64,000 nt of DNA from Dechloromonas sp. ZY10 (GCF_041378895.1 NZ_CP144212.1:1163501-1227500), one strand, 5' to 3'. Shown: positions 1 to 8,930, numbered from the stretch's first letter. Numbers and translations: made by a program. The notes: a model not told the origin generated them from the letters alone.

Positions 1-1039
1 CAAAATCAGTTGCTTCGACCTCCATCCGCCCGGCCTCCAGGCGGGAGAAGTCGAGAATGTTGTTGATCAGTTCCAGCAGATAGTGAGATGAATCCCAGGC
101 CAAGCTCAACAATTCCTGCTGGTCGGCGTTCATGTTTCCGAGGCGCAGCATCTCCAGCGTTCCGATCACTCCGTTCAGCGGGGTGCGGATTTCATGGCTG
201 ACCGTGGCGGCGAAGTCGGCTTTCAACTTGGCAAACCGCAGGGCCGCATCGCGAGCTGTACGCAATTCGGTCTCTCGCTGTTCAAGCGCTTCCATCATGC
301 TGTTGAAAGCATGTGCCATTTCGGCAATGTCGCGTGGACCGGCAACTTCTGCCCGCAGGCCCATTTCGCCCAACTCGGCGCGGGCCATGGTTTCGGAGAG
401 CAGGGCCAGGGGGCGGGTCAGGTGGCGGGCCAGGATGCGCAGGGCAAACACGAAGAGGACAGCAAAGGCCAGACCAGCGGCGAAATTGACAATGAAAACT
501 TCTCTGACCAGGGCGGCCAGAGTGGCTTTACTTTGTTCAACTACGACCTGTCCGAGCAGGATGTCCTTGCGCTCTTCTACTTCAAACGGAGATTCTCCGG
601 TCGAGCGTGACCAGACCGGGGCGACAAAGCGCCAGCCTTCGGCATTTTCCTTTTCCAGGTAAGGTTCCTGATTGAGCGGCGAGGCGCTTGCCGGTCCGCC
701 GCCAATCAAGGGGGCGCCGCGCTCAAGAAGGACTCGTCCATCGGCATGGCGAATTTCGATGCGAACTACATCGGGAAAGGCAGATGCCGCAGCCAGAGCT
801 TCCCCTACGTTTTCGGAAGAGCCGAAGGCGAGCGCCAGGCGACTTTGCAGGGCCAGATTGTGGGTGATTCGCAATCCATCCTGCAATTTGCCGCTGTAGA
901 GCTGCCGGCTCCCTTGCCAAGACGTGGCCAGTGCCGACAGCAATGAAACACAAAGGACGCCAACCGAAGAGATGACAGCCAACTGCCGCCTGAATGTGGT
1001 ATTCCGGAAATATTGCAGCAGTCGGGCGGGGAGGTACAT
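1..1039 (-). CDS. Membrane sensor histidine kinase (3' part outside window)
   Basis: The gene runs off the left edge, so only about 346 N-terminal residues are visible. It starts at ATG 1037-1039, four bases after the stop of the upstream gene. A first membrane segment lies near residues 17-40, followed by a periplasmic sensor region to about 180. A second membrane segment (about 183-208) and a HAMP-like linker follow. The HisKA phosphoacceptor motif SHEIRTPLNG has its His at residue 282. The ATPase domain must lie beyond the edge, and a receiver domain could too. It is the last visible gene of the operon that includes the periplasmic ABC-substrate-like protein and the TonB receptor. It probably senses the ligand of that system; this is inference. 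No partner regulator is visible. Confidence 0.85.
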   Translation of the reverse strand, partial: MYLPARLLQYFRNTTFRRQLAVISSVGVLCVSLLSALATSWQGSRQLYSGKLQDGLRITHNLALQSRLALAFGSSENVGEALAAASAFPDVVRIEIRHADGRVLLERGAPLIGGGPASASPLNQEPYLEKENAEGWRFVAPVWSRSTGESPFEVEERKDILLGQVVVEQSKATLAALVREVFIVNFAAGLAFAVLFVFALRILARHLTRPLALLSETMARAELGEMGLRAEVAGPRDIAEMAHAFNSMMEALEQRETELRTARDAALRFAKLKADFAATVSHEIRTPLNGVIGTLEMLRLGNMNADQQELLSLAWDSSHYLLELINNILDFSRLEAGRMEVEATDF

Positions 1040-1043
1040 GAAC

Positions 1044-2189
1044 TTACTGTTCCGGGAAAATCAGGTCGAAATTTTGCTGCATAGCCGAGCGAGGCAGACC
1101 CAGATGGCTGGCGGTGCGGGTGTTGAAGGCAGTCAGCACATCGCGCAGGGGTTGCACCCCCTTGCTGTTGCCGCCGCTGGCCAGTCCGAGTGCCGATGAG
1201 GCCAAGTTGCGTCCGAGTTCGACATTGTTCGGATAAAGCGCAAAGAGTACGCCTCTTTTGACATGCGAGACATTGCTCGAGAATACTGGCATGCCTTTCG
1301 CCCAAGACTCCTGCAGGACCAGCGGCAAGACTACCGACTCTTCAACAGTCGTGCTGTCTTGCGGTAGCCACAGAGCATCGCGTTTCGGGTCGGCAGTGTT
1401 AAAAATGCTCTGATAAATGGTTACGGCAGCTTTCAGGTCGCCAGCTTCCTGTGCGACCAGTTCAATCCCGTGCTGCCGGGCGGCTTCTTTTGCCAGTTTG
1501 AGCAGCCAGCCATTTTGCCGAGGCTCGTAGACCACATGTACGCGTTGGGTTTTTGGGGATAGTACTTTGAGTCGGGCGAACAGCAGTGCCGGATCGGGAG
1601 CCAGGCTCAGGATGGCACCGCTGCGGACATCCGCTTCCTGCACCGAGAGTACGCCACCGGCGACAACGCCGATTTCACGGTCAAGCGCACTGGCTGCTTT
1701 CAGTCCGTTGCGTCCCAGGGCAATCACTACGCGAACATCCTGCCGTTTGAGTTCACTGGAGATTGATTGGGGGTTGAAATTGGCACCCACTGCGAAGCTG
1801 CTGACCTTGGTCTGGGCTTTTTCTTCGATACCTTCGATGATTTTCGAGAAAACGCTGCGATAGGGCTCGCCAATATCGGGATAGAGCACGGCAATCGGCC
1901 CGATGGTGCCACCGGCGGCGGCGATGCGGAGGGTCGAACTGACGGCGGACGCGGCTAATAGCACGCGAGACACATCGGCGCTTGGATCGGCCAGACGCAG
2001 GCGGATGATCTCGACGCCGGGCAGATTGTCGATGCCACCGAGCACACCGGAGAAACTGCCCGGGATCGTGTCGTCGGCTTCAGTGTAAATCACGGCGATT
2101 CGTGTCGTTGCTGCAGCGTTCGAAATCTGCAGACCGCTGCAGAGCAGCGCACAGGCGGTCAGGATGGGAGTCAGTATTTTCTTCATCAT
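1044..2189 (-). CDS. Periplasmic ABC-transporter substrate-binding-like protein
   Basis: The protein has 381 residues with a Sec signal peptide (Met-Met-Lys-Lys start, hydrophobic core, cleavage near SNAAA). The rest resembles the ABC_sub_bind (DUF534-like) periplasmic binding fold, with two alpha/beta lobes. No ABC permease or ATPase gene is nearby. The gene sits between a TonB receptor (9 bp upstream) and a membrane histidine kinase (4 bp downstream). I therefore infer that it presents a ligand to the kinase sensor domain rather than feeding a transporter. Such ABC-substrate-like proteins encoded beside sensor kinases occur in other proteobacteria. The ligand is unknown. A second in-frame ATG lies one codon downstream. 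Confidence 0.75.
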   Translation of the reverse strand: MMKKILTPILTACALLCSGLQISNAAATTRIAVIYTEADDTIPGSFSGVLGGIDNLPGVEIIRLRLADPSADVSRVLLAASAVSSTLRIAAAGGTIGPIAVLYPDIGEPYRSVFSKIIEGIEEKAQTKVSSFAVGANFNPQSISSELKRQDVRVVIALGRNGLKAASALDREIGVVAGGVLSVQEADVRSGAILSLAPDPALLFARLKVLSPKTQRVHVVYEPRQNGWLLKLAKEAARQHGIELVAQEAGDLKAAVTIYQSIFNTADPKRDALWLPQDSTTVEESVVLPLVLQESWAKGMPVFSSNVSHVKRGVLFALYPNNVELGRNLASSALGLASGGNSKGVQPLRDVLTAFNTRTASHLGLPRSAMQQNFDLIFPEQ

Positions 2190-2198
2190 CCGTCGCTC

Positions 2199-4226
2199 TT
2201 ATAAGCTGTAGCGGCCCTGCAGCCACAAGGTCCGGCCGGGCATGCGGTAGTCGAAAGGTATACCGGCCCCGGTCTTGCTCGGTTCCCTGACGTCGGCATC
2301 GAACAGATTGAAAATCGAGAGTGAGACATCCCACCCTTGTTTTGGACGGTCGGAACGGAGGGTCAGGTCGACGGTTGTGTAGTCCGGAATTTCCGGGCGA
2401 AGGTCACCCGCCGCACGGCTACGGTCAGCAACGTAGTTCACTTGAGAACTGAGTTGCCAGCCAGGCAGGCCGCGCCAGTCGGCTCGCAAGTAAATCCGGT
2501 GATGCGGGGCATAGCCGGCATCACGACCGGTGGTTTCATCGATATTTTTTTGGTAGGCATAGTTTCCGGAAAGGCGAAGCTGGTAGCTGGCATCCCAGAC
2601 GAATTCCAACTCGCCACCCTTGCCGTTCTGTTTACCGCTGTTGCGATAGGTATTGCCCGACTGACCAATGATGTCGGAAATTTCATGGCGGAACAGTGTC
2701 AGGCTGGTTTGCAGGGTATGCATTGGCCGCCAGATTGCCCCGGCTTCCAGGGTGGCGATTTTTTCCGGCTTCAGAGCGGGGTTGCCGAGGGCAACTGGAT
2801 TGCCGCTGGCGTATTGCTCGATGAAGGAAGGGGCACGGAAGGCCGTGCCGTACATGACCTTGGTGGTCAGATTGTGGGCGGTTTCCCAAACCAGAGCCAG
2901 CCGTGGGTTGGTTGTGCCGCCAAAATCGGAGTAGTTGTCGCGACGGATGCCGCCGGTCAAGGTCCAGCTACGGGCAAAGCTCCATTCGTCCTGAATATAA
3001 ACGTAGTCAAGAGTGCGGCTATGGGGGCTGAGGAAGAGGTCGGCACCGCTGGCTTCGTACATCGGGCGGGGCGCCAGCACCGGAATCTGGGTGAAGTTCT
3101 TGCTTTCTCTGGTCCGGTAAATTTCCAACTGGTCGTGGCCCATGCCCATCCGGATGCGATGATCATTCAGACCGCTATACACCGCAGAGGCAGAAAAACG
3201 GGCCTGACGTTCCCATTTGTCTGGAACTCCGCGCAGACCATCGGGAAAGCCGGGGATGACGCCTCCCGGATAAACCATCAGGGGAGTCGCAATGGTGTTT
3301 GCCAACTGCATGAACGAGGCTTGCAGGGTGACACTCAAATCCTGGGCCAGATTCTGATCTGACCAGCTCAGGTCGCTGGAAATACGTTCACTGCGAACCC
3401 GGCCAACCGGATCGAGAGCGCCGGCAATGCCGAGGCCGGTTCCCTGGTTGTCGCGAAGGGTGTAGCCGGCGCGCCAGCGGAATTTGTCGTATGCAAGGTC
3501 CAGTTGCCCATCGATTGCTTCGTTTTGCAGATTGACCGAGCCGCTACGCCCAGTGGCGTCACTTTCTATCCGGCGTTTGGAACCATCGGTCGAGCCGACT
3601 CGCAGGTAGCCAGCGACTTCCAACTGGTCGTAGCGTTTTCCATGCTGCATCCAGAGGTCGTTGCTGTTGAAAGAGCCGGTGCGAATACCGACCTGGGTGC
3701 CGCCGATGTCATCCGCAGTTTTGGTGACGATGTTGATGGTGCCGGCAAAGGCATCGGCACCATAGACGGCGGAGCCAGGACCGCGAATGATCTCGATACG
3801 GGCGATGTTGTCTACCGGCAGTTCAACCATCTGCTCGTCAGGATTGCCAAGGTAGACGCTGGTGCGCGGGATACCGTTGATCAACATCAGGACATGCGGA
3901 GAAGTGTCGCTGAGGATGCCGCGAACGCCATAAGTCGGGGTGTAGAGATTTTGTAGTCGATTGCGGGAAACGTGCATGCCGGGAACAGCGGTCAATGCCT
4001 CGCTGACCGTGCGGGCGCCCATGCTGGCAATCTGGTCGGCAGTGATGACGGTAGCCGCCGCCGGGGCCTTGCTGACCTGCTGCCGCGTGCCGGTGGCAAT
4101 GTAAATGAAGCTGGTATCGCCGTAAGCTTGAGTCAGCTCGTCTTCATCATTCAGTGATTCCGCATTTGCCTGAAGTCCGGCTGCGCTGAGCAGCAAGACT
4201 GGCAGCATGAGGCGTTTGTTGAGCAT
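2199..4226 (-). CDS. TonB-dependent outer-membrane receptor
   Basis: This is an outer-membrane 22-strand barrel receptor of about 675 residues. I chose ATG 4224-4226 because a GGAAGG ribosome site lies upstream and a signal peptide (MLNKRLMLPVLLLSAAG) follows at once; an in-frame upstream start at 4277 adds only 17 unlikely residues. The plug domain shows TVSEALTAVPGMHVSR, YGVRG, PHVLMLINGIP and RIEIIRGPGSAVYGADAF. The C-terminus ends in aromatic-rich beta strands (TLWLQGRYSL). It belongs to the CirA/FepA/BtuB-like group. It is encoded 37 bp after the citrate-synthase-like genes and 9 bp before the periplasmic binding protein. The substrate could be a metal chelate or a small organic molecule, but nothing in the sequence decides this. 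Confidence 0.9.
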   Translation of the reverse strand: MLNKRLMLPVLLLSAAGLQANAESLNDEDELTQAYGDTSFIYIATGTRQQVSKAPAAATVITADQIASMGARTVSEALTAVPGMHVSRNRLQNLYTPTYGVRGILSDTSPHVLMLINGIPRTSVYLGNPDEQMVELPVDNIARIEIIRGPGSAVYGADAFAGTINIVTKTADDIGGTQVGIRTGSFNSNDLWMQHGKRYDQLEVAGYLRVGSTDGSKRRIESDATGRSGSVNLQNEAIDGQLDLAYDKFRWRAGYTLRDNQGTGLGIAGALDPVGRVRSERISSDLSWSDQNLAQDLSVTLQASFMQLANTIATPLMVYPGGVIPGFPDGLRGVPDKWERQARFSASAVYSGLNDHRIRMGMGHDQLEIYRTRESKNFTQIPVLAPRPMYEASGADLFLSPHSRTLDYVYIQDEWSFARSWTLTGGIRRDNYSDFGGTTNPRLALVWETAHNLTTKVMYGTAFRAPSFIEQYASGNPVALGNPALKPEKIATLEAGAIWRPMHTLQTSLTLFRHEISDIIGQSGNTYRNSGKQNGKGGELEFVWDASYQLRLSGNYAYQKNIDETTGRDAGYAPHHRIYLRADWRGLPGWQLSSQVNYVADRSRAAGDLRPEIPDYTTVDLTLRSDRPKQGWDVSLSIFNLFDADVREPSKTGAGIPFDYRMPGRTLWLQGRYSL

Positions 4227-4263
4227 CTCGTGACCCTTCCTATTGTTTTTATGGATTTTTATC

Positions 4264-5130
4264 TTATGTATGCGCAATGTGGTTTGGCTGCAGCCGACCT
4301 ACGTCAGTATTGTATTGGTCTGCTTGTAGGCTCCAGTTGCGTTTGGCCGGCCCATGATAACTCAAGGCCGAGCAGGGCGTGCTGAAAGTGCTTTGCGCTG
4401 GCCTTTCGAGAGCTTCTAGGTAGCATGGAGGCATGCCTGCGAGGAAGGCATTGAACATGTACAAGTAATACTCTTGCGGGTTCAGCCCCTGATCCAACGC
4501 CAATGCTGCGGCTACTGCACCATAATTCATTCGCATCCGCCAGCGGCCGTGCAACAGAATTTCTTCAACGGCATGAGCCAGTCGCAAGTATTTGCCCCCG
4601 GCAAGTCCCAGTTGCTCGGCGATGCCAATCACTACTGCATTGCGCTCATCTGCTGCGCTGCGTGCGACAGGGCGACCGTAGCCGCCAATGCTTCGGTTGT
4701 GGCGCAGTTCCTGGCGGACGATGTCGGTCAGGGCTATGCCTTGAGCCTGTTCACGCTCCGCGCGGACCAGAAAGTCGGCGACGGCAATATCAATTTGTCG
4801 CCCATAAATCGCGGCTTCCGAGGTCGCCAATGCAGCACTCAATGCCAGATTTCCTGAACTTCGGGTGCTACCGGCCAACGCGGCGACCCGGTTATTCCAC
4901 AAACGGGCATCCGGATAACTGGTGTTAACCCAGATGGCGTGTAACAGACGGATTTGTTCCGGAGTGTGGCGGCGTCCGGTAATGCTGAAGACAAAAACGT
5001 CCATCCAGTCGCTACGGCTCAGGTCGCGATGCAGGTCATGGCCGCGAAATACGGCTCGTTGTCCGGGATAGCAGGCCCCAACGTGGCTGTTCAGGGTGGC
5101 CCATGGGGGTTGTGCGGAGGGGGGGGTCAT
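4264..5130 (-). CDS. Citrate-synthase-fold protein B, catalytic residues replaced
   Basis: The protein has 288 residues, far shorter than citrate synthase (about 370-430). The fold is recognisable: an N-terminal FRGHDLHRDLSRSDWMDVFVF block like YRGYDI...VAYLL, then SEAAIYGRQ (108-112) where LHGGA is expected. GGYGRP (149-154) stands where PGFGHRVY is expected, and MNYG (201-204) where VDFYSG is expected. Thus the three catalytic positions (His, His, Asp) read Tyr, Arg and Asn in my by-eye alignment. The start overlaps the stop of the neighbouring citrate-synthase-like gene by 4 bp (ATGA), which implies translational coupling and probably a heteromeric complex. It could be a lyase-type relative, a CoA-ligand binder or a divergent synthase. 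The product is unknown. Confidence 0.7.
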   Translation of the reverse strand: MTPPSAQPPWATLNSHVGACYPGQRAVFRGHDLHRDLSRSDWMDVFVFSITGRRHTPEQIRLLHAIWVNTSYPDARLWNNRVAALAGSTRSSGNLALSAALATSEAAIYGRQIDIAVADFLVRAEREQAQGIALTDIVRQELRHNRSIGGYGRPVARSAADERNAVVIGIAEQLGLAGGKYLRLAHAVEEILLHGRWRMRMNYGAVAAALALDQGLNPQEYYLYMFNAFLAGMPPCYLEALERPAQSTFSTPCSALSYHGPAKRNWSLQADQYNTDVGRLQPNHIAHT

Positions 5131-5954
5131 GGGGTATCCGGTGTCCGGGAGGGGGGCTCGGGATCGGTCAACAGGTTCATGCCGAAAAACGGGAAATGGC
5201 GAATTCCTTGTTCCTGTTGTTCAAGTGCATGGGCTGCCGCACCGGGAAGACCCAGCAGGAGTGTCAGCATTTCTCCCTGGCTGGGCGAAAACCCCAGATC
5301 GAGCAAGGCTGCTGCGGCCACCCCGGTCATGCCGAGTGGGCTGCCGATCTCTTCTTCGACGCTCTCTCTGTGCTCCTGCAGCCAAGCTAGTCGTTGTGTT
5401 GGTAGGCAGGCCGTCAATAGTGCCAGAGTTTGTCTGACTGGTAACGGGCAACTGCGGGTATTGGGAGCGAAGCCGGGGCAGTAGCCGGTATCTGGCCAGA
5501 CTTCACGGCGGGCCGGATGTTCTGGTTTGCTCCCGTCTTGCCGTGCGGCTAGCCATGGGGTCAGTGTTTGCGGATGGGCTTCCCAGGCTTCCATGCAACG
5601 GTAGATTTCGCGGCTACCGCCGGCTGCGCCTGCGCCGGCAGCCAATGCGGCGATCAATGCAGCCGCTGCAGGAGAACCGCCAACACCGGCAGACATCGCG
5701 GCATGAACAGCCGGGTTACGCGGTCCGGGGTTGGCTAATGCCAGAGCCAGAATCTCTAGTGCCCGGCAGCTTGCGGCATCTGGTCGTTCGCCGCAGAAGA
5801 GGAGATAGAGATATTCGATATAGCTGGCATGCTTGATGATCTCGCCGTACACATCATAGCCGCTGCAATAGCAGCGTTCTGCTGTGAACGGATCGTCCGG
5901 CGAGGCTTCTTCAAGCCAGATTCGGGAGTGGAATTGCGGGGGGGGCGTAGACAT
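5127..5954 (-). CDS. Citrate-synthase-fold protein A, catalytic residues replaced
   Basis: I place the start at ATG 5952-5954 (MSTPPPQFHSRIWLEEASPD), giving 275 residues. The longer reading frame upstream would overlap the thiamine-diphosphate enzyme in another frame and has no family similarity. The block GYDVYGEIIKHASYIEYLYLLFCGERP matches the small N-terminal part of citrate synthases. AAMSAGVGGSPAAAALIAALAAGAG matches the helix before the first catalytic His, but that position reads GAAGGS (residues 109-114). PGFAPN (160-165) stands where PGFGH is expected, and IGSPLG (203-208) replaces the Asp motif. It is 28 bp downstream of the thiamine-diphosphate gene and overlaps protein B by 4 bp. 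Function unknown; likely a paralogous partner of protein B. Confidence 0.65.
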   Translation of the reverse strand: MSTPPPQFHSRIWLEEASPDDPFTAERCYCSGYDVYGEIIKHASYIEYLYLLFCGERPDAASCRALEILALALANPGPRNPAVHAAMSAGVGGSPAAAALIAALAAGAGAAGGSREIYRCMEAWEAHPQTLTPWLAARQDGSKPEHPARREVWPDTGYCPGFAPNTRSCPLPVRQTLALLTACLPTQRLAWLQEHRESVEEEIGSPLGMTGVAAAALLDLGFSPSQGEMLTLLLGLPGAAAHALEQQEQGIRHFPFFGMNLLTDPEPPSRTPDTP

Positions 5955-5982
5955 GGGCTGGTATGGCTGGAGCCGCGACAGT

Positions 5983-7779
5983 TCAAAGTGCGCCACCCAG
6001 CATCTGCATTCGCAGATTGATCGGCGGCACGGCTTCCGGGTCGATGTACACATCGAGCAGGCAGGGGCCACCACGCTGGAGTATGGCAGGAATGTCAAGC
6101 GAGGCCATATCTTCCGGTGTCCGGATGGTGATCCCGTGCGCCCCCTGAGCCTGGGCGAGGGCAGCAAAATCGGTTGGGGGCAGTTCGTAGGCAATGCGTT
6201 CGGCGCCGGCCAAGCGTTGTCCGTGCTTGACCATGCCCAGAGCCTGGTCGTTGAGCACCACAAAGACAACGTTAAGTTTTTCAGCAACCGCAACGGAAAT
6301 TTCCTGGCCGTTCATCAGCATGCTGCCATCGCCGGAAAGACAGACCACCGGAACTTCAGGGTTGCCGATGGCGGTACCGATGGCGCCGCCGATGGCCCAG
6401 CCCATCGGAGCAAAATCCATGGTCAGGCGCAGCCATCCGCCGGGCACCGAAGGTGTGGTGGTGGCTGTCGACGACACCTGGTCGAGGTTGTCAGGTTCGG
6501 CGTAACCACCGGGCATCAAATGCTGAATCGCCCAAGCGACGCTATTCCCGGCGTCGGCCAGAAAACGCGTGTGGGGGGGGAAACATTTCCCGAGTTCATG
6601 CATCAGTCGGGCCGGTCCGATCTGATCTGGCAGATTTGCACTTGTTGCGGAAAACACGGCCTGGTGGCTTTCGGTTTTCCACGTCGGGATGCCGGCTGCA
6701 TCGGAGGGGCGTGGTGCGATGGCTTGGGGCGCCTGCCGCAGCAAGCAGGAGAAAATGCTTTGCAGGCGGCCTCGCACATGCAGGCGGGCCATGGGTGAGC
6801 GGGCCAGATGTTCGGCCGATTCGTCGATATGAATCAGCTTGTCGTTGAGCAGGGAGTGGCTCCAGCCGCTGCTGGTCCATTCGTTCATGCTGCTGCCGAC
6901 AGCTAGGACCAAGTCAACGCTTGGGTCGCGCAGCAAGGCACCGGCCGCCGGATGGCCGGCGAAGCCGAAGACTCCGCGATACAGTGGGTCATTGGGCTCA
7001 ATCAGCCCCTTGCCGTCGGGGGTGGTTACGTAAGGAACAGAGAAACGATGGGCGAAAGCCAGGATGTCGCCGATGGCTTCGCTGCAAGAGCCGCCAATCA
7101 GCAGGCAGGGGGTTCTGGCAGTGGCAAACAGTTGACAGAGCCGGTCTACTGCGTCCATGTCGATCAGCGAGGCTCCACGCAATTTGTCCATCAATTGGTA
7201 GCTTGGAGCGGGAACCGGGCTGGGCATTTTCATGATGTCCAGCGGAATGGTCAGGTGGACTGGTCCGCAAGGGGCTCGCATTGCCCTCTGGAGTGCTGTG
7301 ACCAATTTGGTTTCAAACTGCTCCGGGTGCGAGATCAGGGAATCGTAACGGGTGCAATGGCGGAACATGCCAAGGGTGTTAACCCCGGTGCAGGCAGATT
7401 CTTGCAGGGCTCTACGGCCAAATGACGGAAGCGAAGGCTGGCCGGTGATCACCAACATCGGGATGCAGTTGTCAAAAGCACAGGCAACGCCGGTGATCAG
7501 ATTGGTGGCGCCGGGGCCGGAAGTGGCGCAGCAAACTCCGATTTTTCCGGTCTCGCGGGTATAGGCATCGGCCATGAAGGCCGCCCCCGATTCATGGCGG
7601 GCAACTACTGGACGAATTCCACCGCGTCTCTGGCTGCGGGCGATGGCGTTGTACAGTGGTTCAATGGCGCCGCCTGGGACGCCGAACACGTGACTGACAC
7701 CAATTTGCTCAAGGTAGGCAACCAGCAAGTCGGCGATTTGCATATCGGTTTGGGCGTGGCTGATGTTGGCCATTGGCAT
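5983..7779 (-). CDS. Thiamine-diphosphate-dependent enzyme, acetolactate synthase-like
   Basis: The protein has about 598 residues with the three-domain layout of acetolactate synthase large subunit, benzoylformate decarboxylase and related enzymes. The N-terminal pyrimidine domain has HVFGVPGGAIEPLY and ARHESGAAFMADAY, whose Glu near residue 63 would activate the cofactor. The central domain is Rossmann-like. The C-terminal pyrophosphate domain has GDGSMLMNGQEISVAV followed by VVFVVLNDQALGMV, the GDG-x-N magnesium motif. No regulatory ilvN-type subunit is adjacent. It is the first gene of the six-gene operon, so it probably makes or cleaves a 2-oxo acid in the same pathway as the two citrate-synthase-like proteins. 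I use ATG 7777-7779; a TTG one codon earlier and an ATG two codons later are also possible. The substrate is unknown. Confidence 0.8.
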   Translation of the reverse strand: MPMANISHAQTDMQIADLLVAYLEQIGVSHVFGVPGGAIEPLYNAIARSQRRGGIRPVVARHESGAAFMADAYTRETGKIGVCCATSGPGATNLITGVACAFDNCIPMLVITGQPSLPSFGRRALQESACTGVNTLGMFRHCTRYDSLISHPEQFETKLVTALQRAMRAPCGPVHLTIPLDIMKMPSPVPAPSYQLMDKLRGASLIDMDAVDRLCQLFATARTPCLLIGGSCSEAIGDILAFAHRFSVPYVTTPDGKGLIEPNDPLYRGVFGFAGHPAAGALLRDPSVDLVLAVGSSMNEWTSSGWSHSLLNDKLIHIDESAEHLARSPMARLHVRGRLQSIFSCLLRQAPQAIAPRPSDAAGIPTWKTESHQAVFSATSANLPDQIGPARLMHELGKCFPPHTRFLADAGNSVAWAIQHLMPGGYAEPDNLDQVSSTATTTPSVPGGWLRLTMDFAPMGWAIGGAIGTAIGNPEVPVVCLSGDGSMLMNGQEISVAVAEKLNVVFVVLNDQALGMVKHGQRLAGAERIAYELPPTDFAALAQAQGAHGITIRTPEDMASLDIPAILQRGGPCLLDVYIDPEAVPPINLRMQMLGGAL

Positions 7780-7829
7780 CAATTATCGCGAAAATAATGC
7801 CAATTGTAAGATTGTGATGAAAAAAAAGC

Positions 7830-7845
7830 TATGACCTATGTCATA
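7830..7845. promoter_or_regulatory. Palindrome upstream of the thiamine-diphosphate/TonB operon
   Basis: TATGAC and GTCATA flank a four-base spacer about 50 bp upstream of the operon's first gene. It is the only clear dyad in this 190-bp gap and may be an operator. The binding protein is unknown; the regulator paired with the operon's kinase is one candidate. Confidence 0.35.
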
Positions 7846-7969
7846 TGCCGTTGAGTTTAATTTGGATTGTTGCAATGCCCAGCGGGAGCAGAAAAAGGGG
7901 GAGCCGAAGTTCCCCCGGACAGGCATGGCGAATCTATTGCCTGTTTGTCGGGCTGAATCACTCAGGGAG

Positions 7970-8857
7970 TCAGATTCTTGCCGCCTGCTTGCCGCCTTGG
8001 CTGGCATACAGTTCCAGCGCGCGGCGAGTCGCGTAAGGCTGGGTTTCGCCGTTGATCTGCAGGTCGCGGTTGCGGGTATCGGACGCATTGCTTTGACCAA
8101 CCCGCAAGTTGTCGCTGCTGTTGTTGCTGCGGCCGGCGCTTTCCGGTGCCTGGGCTGCGCGGGCCTGTTCGGCCGCACGCGTGGCACCGTAGGCAATGGC
8201 GTCATTGACCGATCGGAACTGAACGCGTTCGTTGCGACCGGCACTGCTGCTGGCTTCGCTGGCGCTGCTGCTGGTGGCGTTGCGGACTGCGCTGGCGGTT
8301 GCCGGACTGGTCGTTGCGCGGGTAAGTTGCTCGTTGCTGCGGCCAGGAACGGTGGCTTCGCGCGTGCTGGCTTCAAGTGTCGCTGCGCTGCGGGCCTGTT
8401 GTTGCTGTTCGGAGCGGGCAGTAGCGGGGCGGCTGTTGCCGTTGCTGGCCTGGGTGTCGGTGCCCACCTGGCGGGCTGCCTGCTCGGTGGCTTTCCGGGT
8501 GCCGTAGGCAATTGCTTCGTCAAGCGAACGGAAGCTTTGGCGCTGGGGGCGTTCGTTTGTCTGTGTCTGGCTGGCGGCGTTCGAGGCTGTCTGGTTCTGT
8601 TCTGCCTGCAATCGGGCCTGGGCCTCGCGGCTGATGCTGACACGCGTTGACTCGACCGGTGCCGAAGTGGGGCTTTCCAGCCGCTGGCGGGCGCTGACGG
8701 CGGCATTGGTGTCGGCACCGACTACCTTGCCGATGCGAGCCGCTTCGTCAAGGCTGCGCGAGAGTCCTGACAACTGACGCTCCGAACGGGCTTGCGCCAA
8801 CTGGGAGCGGTAGGCTTCCTGAGCCTGGGTGGGGGACGCGATGGCAGTGGTTGACAT
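7970..8857 (-). CDS. Low-complexity protein with two copies of an AIAYG module
   Basis: I do not recognise this protein of about 295 residues. It is very rich in Ser, Ala, Gln, Arg and Thr, with no signal peptide or membrane segment. Two copies of a module about 24 residues long stand out: FRSLDEAIAYGTRKATEQA near residues 110-130 and FRSVNDAIAYGATRAAEQA near 214-234. They are separated by a disordered-looking spacer. The start ATG 8855-8857 is six bases from a GGGAG ribosome site; an ATG one codon earlier would be too close. It lies 190 bp upstream of the six-gene operon on the same strand but appears separately transcribed. Secretion, surface or cytoskeletal roles would all be guesses. Confidence 0.6.
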   Translation of the reverse strand: MSTTAIASPTQAQEAYRSQLAQARSERQLSGLSRSLDEAARIGKVVGADTNAAVSARQRLESPTSAPVESTRVSISREAQARLQAEQNQTASNAASQTQTNERPQRQSFRSLDEAIAYGTRKATEQAARQVGTDTQASNGNSRPATARSEQQQQARSAATLEASTREATVPGRSNEQLTRATTSPATASAVRNATSSSASEASSSAGRNERVQFRSVNDAIAYGATRAAEQARAAQAPESAGRSNNSSDNLRVGQSNASDTRNRDLQINGETQPYATRRALELYASQGGKQAARI

Positions 8858-8930
8858 CATGAGCTCCCGTCAAAAATGGAGAGCCTTGATTTTCCGCCTT
8901 TTTTCCGGGTTTGTATATGGCCGTCCGGTT

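Noticed and set aside
5955..6293. Upstream extension of citrate-synthase-like protein A
   Set aside because: It overlaps the thiamine-diphosphate gene in another frame and shows no family similarity; the internal ATG gives the expected N-terminus.
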